Shown here piece after piece: positions 10,611 to 21,991 of a DNA stretch of 64,000 nt. Source of the stretch: Phytophthora sp. 'mugwort' (lineage: Eukaryota; Oomycota; Peronosporomycetes; Peronosporales; Peronosporaceae). Made by a program: the position numbers and the translations under genes. Below the pieces are notes generated by a model. The model saw only the letters and a list, made by a program, of their open reading frames with translations, was not told where the DNA came from and ran no database searches. Location: NCBI GenBank assembly GCA_033558025.1, contig JAUCEF010000012.1:1612001-1676000 (forward strand). The letters run 5' to 3'. How positions within the stretch are numbered: the first letter of the stretch is position 1; the number at the start of each line of letters is the position of its first letter.

Positions 10611-11960
10611 GTGGATCCGCTGAGCTACGAAACTGCTGATGCGTATGGGCTCCCAGCATGCCCAGGGATGATGGGGGTGAACACTTCACATATTCGAACT
10701 TCAACAACATGCAACGCAGACAAAACCAATTCTTGGAAACTGCTGATACACTCAGGGCCGACAACAAGCTGTTCTTCATCAATGGGCCGGATGGATGGGG
10801 ACGTCGACGCTGCTCAGGCACATGTTACCAAAGTGCGTATGGCCGGGAAAATTGCAATTGCGGTGGCTTCGAGCGGGATTGCGTTGCTGATGGTTGGCCG
10901 CACAGCAAACTCTACATTACATATCCTCTTGAATTTGGGCGGAATTCGAAACGCTCGATCCTTAAACGATCCTACTTGAAATAAATAATCAAGATGGCCG
11001 GCTTAATCATCTGAGGTGAAGCTTTAATGACGCACCGGCATACGTTTGAGCCATCGTTTCGATCACTTCGATGTACTGGCCAGCGAGGACGAACCGTTTA
11101 AAGGGAATGTATTAGTCCCGAGTTTCTGCTTAGAGTTGAAGAAAGACGACAAGAGGTGAATCCGTCGATTGCCCTAACTACGTTAAGATTCTGACCGTCT
11201 TTTTAATCGGCAATCCAGGCAACCGAGCGCCCCGGCCCGGAGCCATTCAGAAGGGGTTAATCCGGACCATCAATGATACGTACGCGGACAACACAAATCC
11301 GACCGTGCTACCGACGAGTACTTCGACAACCGCCTTTGTTAACGACAATCAACGCGGTGATGCGCTGTATCAATGAAGCGGCGGCACAAACGGCTGCAGG
11401 GCTTTTCGCAAGGGTATCTGGCCAATGATTCGGTGGATGAAGACGACGATGCAAACTTCTTTGACCGGAAGGTTTAACACTCCGCCAATACCAACGGGGT
11501 TCCTCCGAAAAAAATCACTCTGGAAAAGGGAGCTCCCATCATGATGATGCGACTAACTGAACGCGGATTTGGACTCTGCAATGGAACCGGAGACTAACCT
11601 TACGTTATTCGTTATTTATGGGACCATCCTACCAGGGGAGCGTCAAGGCCAGCACGTGTCCATCCCGCGGATAGTTTTCACCACTGACCGCACCCGTTTC
11701 ACCTGCGACAAGCAGTTTCTGGTGCGATCAGCCTTCACCATGACCAACAATAAAACGCAAGGGAAGTGGAGAATCTGGCACTCTGCCTGCGGACTCCATG
11801 CTTCTCCCACCGACAAATGTACGTGGTGTTATCATGAATATCATCACGAGTATCTGGGGCGAGAGGAAGCCTATAGAGCTTACACGCCGAATATAGTCTG
11901 CAGTTATATGTTACAGACAAATTATTCGAGTGAATGCAATAGGTAGCGGGGGAGGACGCA
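10611..11960 (+). pseudogene. Helitron Pif1-like helicase relic
   Basis: Plus-strand frames contain, in order: LFFINGPDGWGRR (a decayed Walker A block, normally FINGPGGTGKT), GKIAIAVASSGIALLMVGRT (helicase motif Ia region), FVNDNQRGDALYQ near 11340, YLANDSVDEDDDANFF near 11420, IPTGFLRKK and the GAPIMMMR / GLCNGT blocks near 11540-11590, then SIPRIVFTTDRTRF and FAMTNNKTQGK-like text at 11650-11765. This is the order of the SF1B/Pif1-type helicase domain of Helitron RepHel proteins. Stops and frameshifts are frequent and the Walker A lysine is missing. No Rep domain lies upstream on this strand. Confidence 0.75.
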
Positions 11961-12155
11961 GCATATTTTGCCATTTTCCCTTACCTTCTAAACACCCAAA
12001 GGATCACAGTCCCCGCCGACCTAAGCAACGGCGATAGATATGCGTTATAGGGGCGAGATGGACATCGGTGCAATAAAACGTAGCGCCTGCAAAGCGGTTA
12101 ATATTCCTATTTGGCGGTTTTGCTGTGTCCACATGAGCTACAAACGTATATATGA

Positions 12156-13215
12156 TACTCCCTCCGTTTCTGATTACTTGGCTGGTTTGATTTTTGCCCT
12201 TTTCAAATTACTTGCCGGTTCACTTTGATTGGCGGAATTTGCGTTCGCAGAAATGTATTGGTCCATTCCACCCAAATAGGCATTCATTTTGTAACCTTGA
12301 TTCCTGCAGACACAAAGGTTTTTATCGATAGCTGAAATACCTCACCTTGGGCACGGAATTAGCGTGCTTGACCAACCATTAAAAAACAAGGCGGGAGCTC
12401 AGCCAGCGCAAGCCAAGACAAACAAGGACCTCAAGCTCGCATCGATATCGCCGCGTACCTCTTCGAGCGTTCAGTGGAATTGCGACCTGTGCGCGGGTCA
12501 ATTAAGCGAGAAGCAGAGCGATCCGGATGCAGCGAGCGGACGGTGTCGAGGCTGTGGAATGAGACTGTCCAGCACCTCGTCGATGGTGGCGGGATGCCGA
12601 CCTTCGAGCAAGCGAGTGGGTCGATGTGGCAGCAAGAAGCAGATCGGGTGAAATAAGTGTCGTGGGGAAGCATCGGTTTCTGCGCCCCCTTTCAGCGGCT
12701 GTCGGCGTCTCTCCAGCATCGCTGAAACGAGCGCTCGACAGAGGAGCCATTGTCCGCCATTCGAACCACGTGAAGCCGCGACTGACCGACGACAATAAGC
12801 TCTCTCGGTACGTGCTGTGCTGATTCATTCGATGGACATGGTTTTCGGTTCTGACTGCGTCTGTGTGATATTACTATGGAGTTATGTTTGTTCTTTGCCA
12901 ATACAGACACACACGAGTTCGATGAGCTATCCAACCGCATCTTCATCGACGAGCAGTGGTTATATTTTACAGAGGTCGAGAAGACGATCTACATGGTTCC
13001 AGGCGAGACGCCACCTAATCGGGCAGCCCAATCAAAGCAGTTCGTCATCAAGGTGATGTTCATGACCGCGGTGATGCGTCTAATCTACGCTACAAATGGC
13101 CAGCTCATTTTGTTTTTTGACGGGAAGCTCGGCATGTGGCCGTTTGTCGAGCACGGTACAGCCAAGCGCAGCTCGGTCAACCGGCCAGCCGGTGCCCCAG
13201 AGACGAGGTCTGTCA
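12156..13215 (+). pseudogene. mariner-like element, N-terminal half of transposase
   Basis: The left end TACTCCCTCCGTTTC at 12156 is a Tc1/mariner-type TIR next to TA. Coding blocks follow in shifting frames: IAAYLFERSVE near 12450, REAERSGCSERTVSRLWNET (helix-turn-helix), LSAAVGVSPASLKRALDRGA and IVRHSNHVKPRLTDDNKLSR (second helix-turn-helix), then FIDEQWLYFTEVEK with the first catalytic Asp, SKQFVIKVMFMTAVMR, and FDGKLGMWPFVE ending in RSSVNRPAGAP near 13195. The second and third Asp blocks are absent, so the copy is 3'-truncated where the sequence turns Arg/His-rich. I found no right TIR. Confidence 0.85.
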
Positions 13216-13628
13216 TCGTCGGCCGCGATGAGCATCGCGATATCGGGGCCCCACATTGGCGGACAGGCGGGGTGAAGAACGCGACACGCTACAGATGCTT
13301 ACGCGTGTTATGGCATGCCCGACATCACTGGACTACTCTTTGGATCGAGGTCTAGAACGGCACCACACTCCCGAGCCGCGCGTACTACCAGGCCTACAAG
13401 TCCATGAGACGACGACTGGGAGGCTTTTCCCCTCTAAACCACGACCCGCATCTCTCCTACTGAAATGCCCGGTCAAGCAGTCTCAAGAACTACCGGGTCT
13501 AACCGTGCCTCCAGGCCTACAGTCCATGAGACGGCACCCAGTAGCCCACAAGACCACCAGTCCAGTCACAAGCCCAGGTATCCCACCCAACCTTCGCGGC
13601 CAAGCCCCAAGAATCGTCCGAAAGGTCT
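13216..13628. other. Non-coding stretch with a short degenerate duplication
   Basis: No gene is recognised. The word CCAGGCCTACARGTCCATGA occurs near 13388 and again, with small changes, near 13511, so about 120 bp seems to have been duplicated and then diverged. Confidence 0.35.
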
Positions 13629-13699
13629 GGTCGGCCGGGGATCGAACCTGGCCGCTTCCGTCCGACACTGAATGCTTAACCAGCTGAGCTATCTGAGCT
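13629..13699 (-). repeat. tRNA-like sequence, probably a SINE head
   Basis: The reverse complement has a Pol III A-box-like TAGCTCAGCTGG and a B box GGTTCGATCCC at tRNA spacing, with a T arm CCAGG/CCCGG. The acceptor ends (AGCTCAG and CCGACCA) do not pair and the D stem is broken. It is therefore more likely a tRNA-derived SINE or tRNA pseudogene than a functional tRNA. Confidence 0.5.
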
Positions 13700-13989
13700 C
13701 AATAGAAGTAGGTGGCTCACCACCACCTGGTTCATCGGATTATACTTGGTTTTTGTATAGACCCCATCGGAAAGGTCCTGCAAATGTCCAACTAGGCCCA
13801 GAAACGTCTCGGGACGTCCACCCGTTTCCTCCTGGACACTAAAATGGGTCTTTCAGGGTACCCACTTTCGAGAAAATGGACCTTTTTGGACGCCAATTGG
13901 ATACTCCGCACCCAATTTGTGGGTCCACATGACCCAAATCTATCCCAAATAGCCAAGTAGAGTAGCTAAGTAGGTTGCTTACTAGCCTT
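13700..13989. other. No feature recognised
   Basis: AT-balanced sequence with no open frame that resembles a protein, between the tRNA-like repeat and a LINE fragment. Confidence 0.5.
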
Positions 13990-14168
13990 AACGTGTAAAG
14001 TATTTTTGTTAACTGATTCCTGTGTGCATGCATCTGACCAGATTTATGAGTTCTTTGCAGAATCTAAACCGTTTCAGTGTTTCGTGGATGAAGTCTCGGT
14101 TGACCGTGTCATAGGCTTTTTTTCTAAAGTCTAGGAACAGTATCACTCGGCTCGCGCCCACCCGAATC
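13990..14168 (-). pseudogene. LINE reverse transcriptase fragment (second family)
   Basis: The minus frame reads VGASRVILFLDFRKKAYDTV, then NRDFIHETLKRFRFCKELIN, ending in a stop. This is reverse transcriptase motif A (usual form LDFEKAYDTV) with one extra Lys, followed by the normal helix after motif A. It is about 57 codons of an otherwise missing element and differs clearly from the 1.9-6.4 kb LINE (LDFAKAFDSA), so it belongs to another LINE family. Position 14169 to the effector is non-coding, apart from a GC-rich palindromic patch near 14230. Confidence 0.85.
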
Positions 14169-14686
14169 TCTAGATTAAAAATGGGAATGCACTAGAAAAA
14201 CACAGAAGCCCGCGTAGCAACAGAAACCCCCGCGGGGAACCCGCGAAGCAGGGCCGCTCTGTATTTGCAGAGGCAGGCCCAGCGCCGAGCTTTTCAGCGA
14301 GTTGAGCACTGTTGCGGGCCGAGCATACAATCTTTTTGCGCAGCGACTGCCTTTGCGAAGCAAAGCCACAAGACCGCGATGACACCGGCTTGGGGAGGGC
14401 TAGGAAGAAAAGGAGATGGGAGGCATCACATACAAAAGACGTGGTGTGAATCGGTCTCTTTGTCATTCGATATCTCCACTCCCCCAGTTACACATATATC
14501 AATGATCTGTTTGTTTAGCCTGAACAGATCACAAGGATCTACCAGATGTGATTCACCACACCATATGCTGCTCACTAATATATTCACATTGTAGCCTTCA
14601 CCCGCGCAATGCTTGTTGGAATTCCAGGTCATATCTATTACCTCGCAAACACCAAAATCCATCTTCGCAGACCCCAAGATACAACC

Positions 14687-15127
14687 ATGCGCCTGAGCCC
14701 CATTCTTCTCGTTAACGCAACTGTGTATCTCGCTAGCTGTGATGCTGTCTCGCTGGCAATTCCCACCGAGCTATCGGGAATGGCCCCACCTGACGTCGGG
14801 CTGGCGGCGGGTGTTGCCCCCGCCAAGAGTGCAAGATTTTTGCGAAGCAAACCTGTAGACGAAGAGAGGGCGTTTTCTAACAGTCTGGGCAAAATTGATG
14901 ACGTGCTCAAGAATCTCGGCGTCGCCGACGACGCAGTTAAGAAGACAATATTCAACGAACAAGGTGTGCTGAAGAAGTTGGTCGTGAATGTCGATGGGTT
15001 CAAGAAGACGTTAACCGATTTTGACATTTCTATTCTGCGCCGAATCGAATCCAATCCGGAAATCAAGCTCTTTGTTTCGAGTTGGAAGACAAGGGGCCCC
15101 AACCGGAAGTCATTGCGAAACGGTTGA
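14687..15127 (+). CDS. RxLR-EER secreted effector candidate, possibly frameshifted near its 3' end
   Basis: From ATG 14687 the 146-residue protein starts MRLSPILLVNATVYLASCDA, a short basic start plus hydrophobic core typical of a secretion signal (cleavage predicted near residue 20-24). RFLR at residues 50-53 and DEER at 58-61 form the RxLR-EER pair that marks host-translocated effectors of Phytophthora and downy mildews. The rest is helical and Lys/Leu-rich. An upstream in-frame ATG at 14609 would hide the signal peptide, so 14687 is preferred. The last ~18 codons (after about 15070) turn Arg/Asn-rich, while an overlapping frame stays open to a stop at 15193-15195 with more typical effector-like composition. 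A one-base indel near 15070-15085 is therefore likely. It sits isolated in transposon-rich DNA, as such genes often do. Confidence 0.75.
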   Translation: MRLSPILLVNATVYLASCDAVSLAIPTELSGMAPPDVGLAAGVAPAKSARFLRSKPVDEERAFSNSLGKIDDVLKNLGVADDAVKKTIFNEQGVLKKLVVNVDGFKKTLTDFDISILRRIESNPEIKLFVSSWKTRGPNRKSLRNG

Positions 15128-15199
15128 AGACGGCTGGCATCCCTAAGAACAGTTTGGTTTGGGAATCCTTAAACTTTACTCTGCGCAAGTCCTGAGGAA

Positions 15200-18100
15200 G
15201 CAATTTTCGCTGAACCCTACTGGGTGATGAATCCATTGTTGTAGGACTGTTGCATCGCAGGGCGACGCTATCACAATCCATGTGTGGAGACTTTCGTTCA
15301 TTTAGATGTGATCGTATGGTATTCTTGGCTAATGGTCATTGGCATGTGTGCGAATAAAATGCAGCATTTCTTGTCAGCAATGTTTGTTACGTAGTATTTT
15401 ATTTTAATTAACCACGTACGCGCGATACCGTCACTTCGGTGAAGAAGGCAAAGAGCATTGGCCTAGGCATTCCAGCTATAGATTCTCCAGTAGTAGTACT
15501 GTAACCTCAACGAACTCGCCGGCTTTGGCATCTTAAAGCAATAAAGCAACTTAAGAGATTTTTGTGGCGTGTGCTTCTTGTTCATGAACGTTTTTTGAAC
15601 TGCTTGTTGCAGCAGCAAAACCACATGCCTGCAGCAAGCACAGTCTCCATAAAAATTGTAAAGATTGTGCGTCTGAGGCGCCTGCGAAAACACCATGTAC
15701 ACAAGCAACCGGTAAATCGAACTTATACTCAGTATAACCCTTTCCTGGTAAAAACGCGCCTTTCCCCCTCACCAGCGAACGGACCCGCTGCCCTGATCGG
15801 CGCTAGTTTTCTATTGCGCGGGTTTGGGAGGTGCAACCCCCAGTACGTTTTGAATAGAAGCTTCTGTGCGATTACCCCTTAGTTTCTGTGTTTTTCCTTG
15901 TTTCGTCTGTGCGATTCTGCCGTTCTCCTGCCTGCGATGCAACAAATGCTACATGTAGATGCAAAATGTACTGAGTTACTCTGAACTGTTTGCTTACATT
16001 AACATTGCCGAATTGCATGTGCTAAATGAAAGGCTCACATTTGGCATTACAGCCGCGTTCTGCATGCACGTTGGTGTGCTTCATTCATCAAACCTCCTAT
16101 TGCCAGCCCAGGTTCGGGACGTAGTTATGTCAGACACTAGTATTAGGAATTGTTGAAACCATTACGGGGATCCTGGCACCTCGTGTATACCATGTGCCTT
16201 TCCCGCAGTAGACGTTATACACAGTGCATGCACCGCATGACAGCAAATCATCACTGCACGCATGCAATATATCTTGTAACAGTAAAAGGTTTTGCAGAGG
16301 AATAAGACATAGGAAGGGGTTATAATTAAGGCGTAAATAATATATAGCAGGCGTAAAGATATGGGGCCGAAGGTGCTTGTGTATTGAGGTCGGCAAAAGA
16401 AGAAGTGAGGACTTAGGAGTCCTGAGCGGAACGTGAGAGTTGTCTCCACCAACCACTCCAAATCATATATACTATACTGTACACGGTCGTGTTTACGTCT
16501 GTTAGCACATACGTCGATGCATAAAATGCGTCCGAAATGTATATTTCGGCGATAGGTGTCCGGTGCTATCATAGCGTCATCTTGTTTTGTGGAGACACTC
16601 GAGCGGTAAGTATCGCAACGGCGGTTCCAGTCATCGAAGTGGGCACAGCCAAGTGGCATGTAGCATGATTGCATGCCTCACGGCAACACCGCTCTCGTGA
16701 TGAAAGAGCTGAGCCATCAGATCATATCGGGAGGAGAAGGGGGAACAGATCATTTAGAGGATGTGGGGCCTCGAGAGCTCCCCGACGATGAAGATTCAAT
16801 TCATAGGCGGTCACTGACAGAGGGCATCAGCGACGCCACTGCAACGACGAAATGCCATGGGGCGTGTGTGAGGAACACCGTAATGATTACGGTAATCAAC
16901 ACTATCGTGGATACCTAATACGCAATGCATATCCGGGATACTACGCATTCGCTACAGAACGAGGGCACATGAGAAAAGTGGATTCAGTGCGGACGCTTTC
17001 TCAGGCAGGACTATCCAGATAGCCTCGAGAGCGAGATGTAATGTAAAGGACGCGCGTCCAACTCACAGCTCGCTCGAAACCAAAGCGGTAGTGTAATTGC
17101 AGATCCCGTCGACACGTAGCCGCACTGACGCGTTAAAAGTACCCGAGCAGTAGCTGAACTCGGCTCGATGCTATCAGCCGAGAAATTCTCAGATGGTAGG
17201 CAGCTCGACCGAATGTCAAGATCGGGCCCAAGAATTCTTCGGCGCTGAGTTTGGGGCACATTGTGCTCAGCACACTGCGTCACTTCAGGCGCGTGTTGCT
17301 GATACGGCAAGGCACACTTGCCCCAAAGCCGCAAACTGAAGCTGTTTTAAGGGTGCGCGCGGCTCACAGTTGGCAACTAATATCCGTAAAAGACATACGG
17401 AGCTTACTTAGCGAGGTGAAGCCCCCATACTGGCAGATATAAAAATAAAGTTGACGCCTCGCATTGACGTTTCATGTTGCTGCAGCCTGTCGAGGCAGAC
17501 TCCGAACCCAAGCGGTGACGTTGTAGCGCAAAACCAGATTCGGCGCGGCTGGCCAAATAATTCGCGCCGGACGCTGATCTGCCCGATGTTAGGGTGCACG
17601 TTTAGCTTAACGTTGAGGTGGATGGTTTATCGCAGCAGGTCGCATATAACGCTGGTAATAACGGATTGAAGCAGGAAGGAAAGTATTGATTCCTGGGTGG
17701 TCGGTAACGATTCGATCGTGCGTGTTACACTACTTCTCGGAAGGGGTCGTCATCACGGCGCACGTATCTCCCTGCGGCGACGAGATTCACTGCAGATAGT
17801 TATCGTACATTCTGTCAGCTTCTTGATCTTCTGAATTTCTGGCGTGATCTTTCCTGCGCTGTTTTCCTCACATTCTTCGCAAACAGCTCTCAAACACTCT
17901 CTTTGGGTTACGACATTTTCAGCACCTTCAATATCTTATTCCAAAATTCCTCGATCAACGTTTGTTCATCAAATTGACGCCCGGTCAGCGGTGCCAGAGG
18001 AGGTGGCCACACTTGTGGTCGCTCTTGCGCCAGCACCTGCATCATGAAATGCTGGGAGCTCATCGCCGTAGAACAGACTCCGCATTTGACAAGTAACGGC

Positions 18101-18285
18101 TCTTTAGTTGTGTCTCGGTCTGTCGAGCTTGGGTTGTACCAAGCATTCGTTTTGCTTCACCAGAAATTGGAAGCTCTTCCATGTTGTTCTGGTAACTGGG
18201 GCCAGAACTTGCGCAACGGTAACTATCGATTTCAAGTTCCAGATTGGTTGTCACGATGCTATCAGTATACGCTTCGATCGATCTT
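15200..18285. other. Long stretch without a recognised gene
   Basis: About 3 kb with only short, unconserved open frames on both strands. I see nothing that reads as a known protein between 15.2 and 17.4 kb. The minus strand between 18.3 and 17.4 kb could hold more of the Helitron protein relic that lies to its right, because it follows in the correct order, but no motif was certain. Confidence 0.4.
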
Positions 18286-20330
18286 TTAATTAAGTTTCAT
18301 AGTCTTCGCTGACAAGCTCCTTTCGAATTCGCTGCTGTTTGGGTAACTACCATCCAAACCAAGCAAGAAAGTGTCGTGCAATGTACCCCCTCGCTGAGTC
18401 ATCCCGAAATAAGCTTTTAACGGACCAAACAACCCGCATTTGGATTCACTGGAATCGCTGCTATCACCGAGCATGTGTTTCGCAAACGTGTTCATGTACT
18501 ACATAAAAAGCAGTGCTGATGCCGCATCGTTTTTTTTTCAAACTGGCCTGGCGCAATTGCGCTCTCGATGGCAGCTTCTCCTTCGCTCAGTCGAACATGT
18601 TGTCTTCATCGGTCACTCCACATATAGTGGGACATCGTAAGAGATGCTCCCACATTTGGCGTTAAAGTGACGGAATAATGCAGGCTGTCCATTGATACGC
18701 ACAAGCGTCGTTTTTTGGTTTGCTTCTTCTCTCGAGATTGCTCCCCCACAATGTTCCCGCAGTGAGCTCAACAGATTAAAAATAACTTTCCGCGTCTGTA
18801 TCTCTCTTACCAACGGTGGCAATCTTCCTTGTAAGGGTCTCTCGTTGTCCTGCAACGCGTAGCCTTCGTAAATGTCAGGACGACGCCTACACTCCAACGC
18901 CAACTGAAGAAACATGTTTTGAGCCGATAAACGGTCAAAAGCCACCAGTGTAAACAACGGTCTTCCGCGAATCGTCTTGAACTTAATCCGCAGTAGTACT
19001 TTAAGCAAGCTTTGGTCGAAACGGGGGGCGTGCGTTCTTCATCGGGATGCCCACGACCGACCGGAATACATGGGGAAATAGTTCTGCATAAATATCACTA
19101 CTCTCATTCCGAGCATTGCGAGATGTTTTTTTTGGCACACAAGAAAGCGTCTCTCGCTCTCCGCCACAGGCTCCATTTCTTCCACCTGGTCGCAATGTTC
19201 GTTAAATGTCAGAGGGCAATCATCAAAAAGCACAATCCTTCTCGACACCCGTCTCTTCCTCTTCAACCGAAATGCACCCTCCGTTGCCCTCGCCTGCAAC
19301 TCGATCTTGCTCCAGTTCCACTTCCGTTGTGCTCAATTCAGTTGCCTCCACCATATACGCAAGGACTAAACCGGCCTCTTTTGAAAGTTCGTCCGTCACA
19401 ACGCTCACAGACGAGTAGAAATCGTTGTTTCCTTGTAGAACCTCAGCAAATTTTCTACCATGGCTCGACGAACACAATCCATCTTCAGCCTTCTGCGTCT
19501 CCGTAAATACACCTGCCAAAACGACACGATAACAAGCCATCTCTCCTAAATTTCTAGGGAGCAAAGTGGCCGGGGGACCTGGCGTGGCCTCAACACAGTC
19601 AAACAGTGCGAGCGAATGGCTCGATGCGATCCGCCTCTCATCACCCGCGTAAACGCAGCTATAGTGACCAGCTGTATCATCAATCGCTCCACAATGCTTG
19701 ATTCCATCAGCTTACCATGAAGCTCACCATGTAAAACCCATTATTGATTGCAAATTTGAGCCTTGTTGGCATCCTCAACGCGCCGTCACATTCCTCACAA
19801 ACTTGGAGTCGAGCGCGATCCCGCTCCACCATAATACTTTCCGCGCCAAAAGCATATCTGTCGAACCTGGCCACAAATCCGAGCAGCATATTGCTTCGCC
19901 AATTCTGGACGCAGGTTTTCCTCGCTTGCTTTCAATACTCTACTCATGTTTGCACATCGTAATCATCGCCCCGACAGGAAATCTTGATGCATTTGTGGCG
20001 CACGATCCATCGATCACATACGCAGCACACACATTGATCCATGCTGTCAGGGCCTAAGGCGGTTTGTAGTACTTACAATACACTTTCTCCAGCTTCTCTC
20101 GATACAGGGTTTTATAGACCAAGCAGATGCTTCACTTTCTGAGGCCGGTTGATCTCGCCTGCATGTCATGTCTGCTCGCCGTTTTCTTCGGGCGTACTCG
20201 CGTTGTTTCCGGAGGCGCTCGCCTCTTTGTACCTCGGATTCATTCGCTCGAGATCTCCTTTTCGCTTTACGGTTTTTACGACTTTTCTCCTCCGCACTTC
20301 GCAACATGTTCGCTTTCCTAACGCAACGTC
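18286..20330 (-). pseudogene. Helitron Rep (HUH) protein relic
   Basis: Minus-strand fragments appear in this order. A basic start ANESEVQRGERLRKQREYAR (20.3 kb), typical of the leader of these oomycete proteins, is followed by a Cys pair region CVCCVCDRWIV. Next are CEECDGALRMPTRLKFAINN and SIVERLMIQLVTIAAFTRVM, which look like the DUF6570/Helitron-like N-terminal region. LECRRRPDIYEGYALQ (18.9 kb) follows. Last is GLFGPLKAYFGMTQRGGTLH near 18440, the Rep region that normally reads GTLHxH. Here the second His of the HUH motif is replaced (LHDTF), so the nickase centre is damaged. Several frameshifts are present. The helicase half would be expected below 18 kb but is not recognised. Confidence 0.6.
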
Positions 20331-21120
20331 GTTTGCTACGTTGTTCGTTACCCGCGATTTAGGAGTCAAAGCCCCCCCTTCTTCCACATACCGTTAAAAC
20401 AAAGTCATTGCATTATCTTGTATGTATTTTTCGTTTCCTCCTTCCTGCTTCAGCATCAAATAATTGACACTCGTATATATCCATCCAGCGTTGTCTGCGT
20501 TTCGATCCATCACACACGGCTTCGGCGACATTCGCAGCAGCTTCGATAATCCCAAAATGCCGTTAGAATTCACAGAAACTCAACTCTCACCGACAGAGAG
20601 ATACTGGTCAGTAAACGCCACTAGCTTTGATGGGTTTTCACTAATACGGTTTGCAACGTGCTTCGATTCCTCAAAACTCATCGCCGCCTCGTTCCTAAAG
20701 AAAAGAATCGCAAAGCTACAAATCTTAACGGCATCCTTTAAAGTGAAAGACGCCGTTCGTCACTGTGGAATCTCCTCTCCGCTTGCCCGCCCGAACCATG
20801 GATATTTTCTCCGCTTCTGCTAACAAGCCGACTAACGCCGCTGACAATCGCGCAGGCCTAGAGGGTGGCGGGATCCCATCCGCTTCGAAGTCCGGAGAGA
20901 AAAAAAGCAAAAAGAAGTCGCCAAAGAAACCGTTCCTGGTCCACCGCCGCAGCAGCCATTCGCTGCCAGCCATTCTCAAAATGTTGGCGCTACTGATTGT
21001 GTTACTGAAAAATCTCTTTCACCAAGTGACATCACTGGAGCTGCCCCCTTCCACTAATCTGGCGGTTCCCTCCACAGACTCCCCCCAGCAGCACTGATTC
21101 CGGCTCGCAACTCTATCTGA
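20331..21120. other. No confident gene; short unassigned open frames
   Basis: Two plus-strand open frames (20464-20823, starting MTLVYIHPALS; 20765-21097, starting MESPLRLPARTM with a Lys-Ser-rich stretch and a hydrophobic LALLIVLLKNLF) overlap each other. Neither resembles a family I know. No second LTR of the neighbouring gypsy element could be found here, although one would be expected. Confidence 0.3.
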
Positions 21121-21834
21121 TCAAGCAAATGACCCCAGCAACGCCTGAACCATGATTGTGAATTGGACGGGTTCTGTCCAGAGGCCCCGTTCGCACATAC
21201 GAAAATCTTCACAGTGGGTGGAGGGGGGTGGGTGGGGCAACAACTGCTCTCTTCGTTGGGCCGCATCAAGTTTCCTCCCGTGATCCGCCATAATTCGATC
21301 CACCGTTGAAGCTACTTTTATTGGAGTTACTGATATCCAACGCGCTTCAACGATAATTCCAGAGCCCCCTCTGCAAACTACGCCACTGAGCGCTCTGAAT
21401 GATGCACATCCCTGAACATCCACGTCGTTCATAGCGGTCATTTCCGTCTCCCACGTATTATCGGACGAAGGATAACCGCGCCACTTCACCAGATACTGCT
21501 CGACGCCCACACACCTCCGGTGTTTCACCAGCTTCTCCACATGGAAGTACTGCTCCCCATCACTACCCCGTAGGGGTGGAGGAGACCTGAGCGGCCGTTG
21601 CTGGGTCGTCACGGCTCGATTTGACGCCGCCGACTGGTTACCGGAACCTCGCGGAAGCGGTGGCGAGTTGTCAGAGCCTTCTAGACATTCATCGAACGGA
21701 TATGATCGCTTGCGTGGACGCCAGCAGCTCCTGGAGATGCGATTAGAGCGGGAGTTGCGCCAGGCGCCCGACGTAGACGCGGAGAGGCACCGCCTGTGGG
21801 CGAAGGTGGATCGCTTGGACACAGGACTTGACAC
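21121..21834 (-). pseudogene. gypsy 1 chromodomain and C-terminal tail
   Basis: A 237-codon frame contains FHVEKLVKHRRCVGVEQYLV, then KWRGYPSSDNTWETE near residues 100-140, a chromodomain of the form that targets chromoviral integrases to histone marks. The ~100 residues after it do not resemble a known domain. The first ~90 residues are Arg/Ser/Pro-rich and probably partly out of the true frame. Confidence 0.8.
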
Positions 21835-21991
21835 AGTCTGAGATGCGTGTCCGTCATTCGCTTGAAAAGCAGTCGGGTGGATCCGGGATCTCTATGACCG
21901 CGTCCGACCCTGGAGCGGTACCCGCCTGTCGAATCTGCGAGGGCTGCTTCTGCTGCCGGTCGCCTTCGGCGCCTGGGAACCAGGAGACTCT

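Noticed and set aside
13629..13699. A second tRNA gene on the minus strand
   Set aside because: A and B box are present but the acceptor ends do not pair and the D stem is broken; better as a tRNA-derived repeat.
14172..14470. Candidate gene on the minus strand upstream of the effector
   Set aside because: Open frames are short, GC-rich and palindromic (CCCGCGGGG-type), without recognisable motifs.
17011..17442. Possible gene or inverted repeat around TTTGGGGCAC / TGCCCCAAAG
   Set aside because: Only short imperfect complementary words; no conserved protein motif and no clear TIR/TSD.
20765..21097. Small basic membrane protein on the plus strand
   Set aside because: The hydrophobic segment and Lys-rich stretch could be chance; it overlaps another unassigned frame and abuts a dead retroelement.
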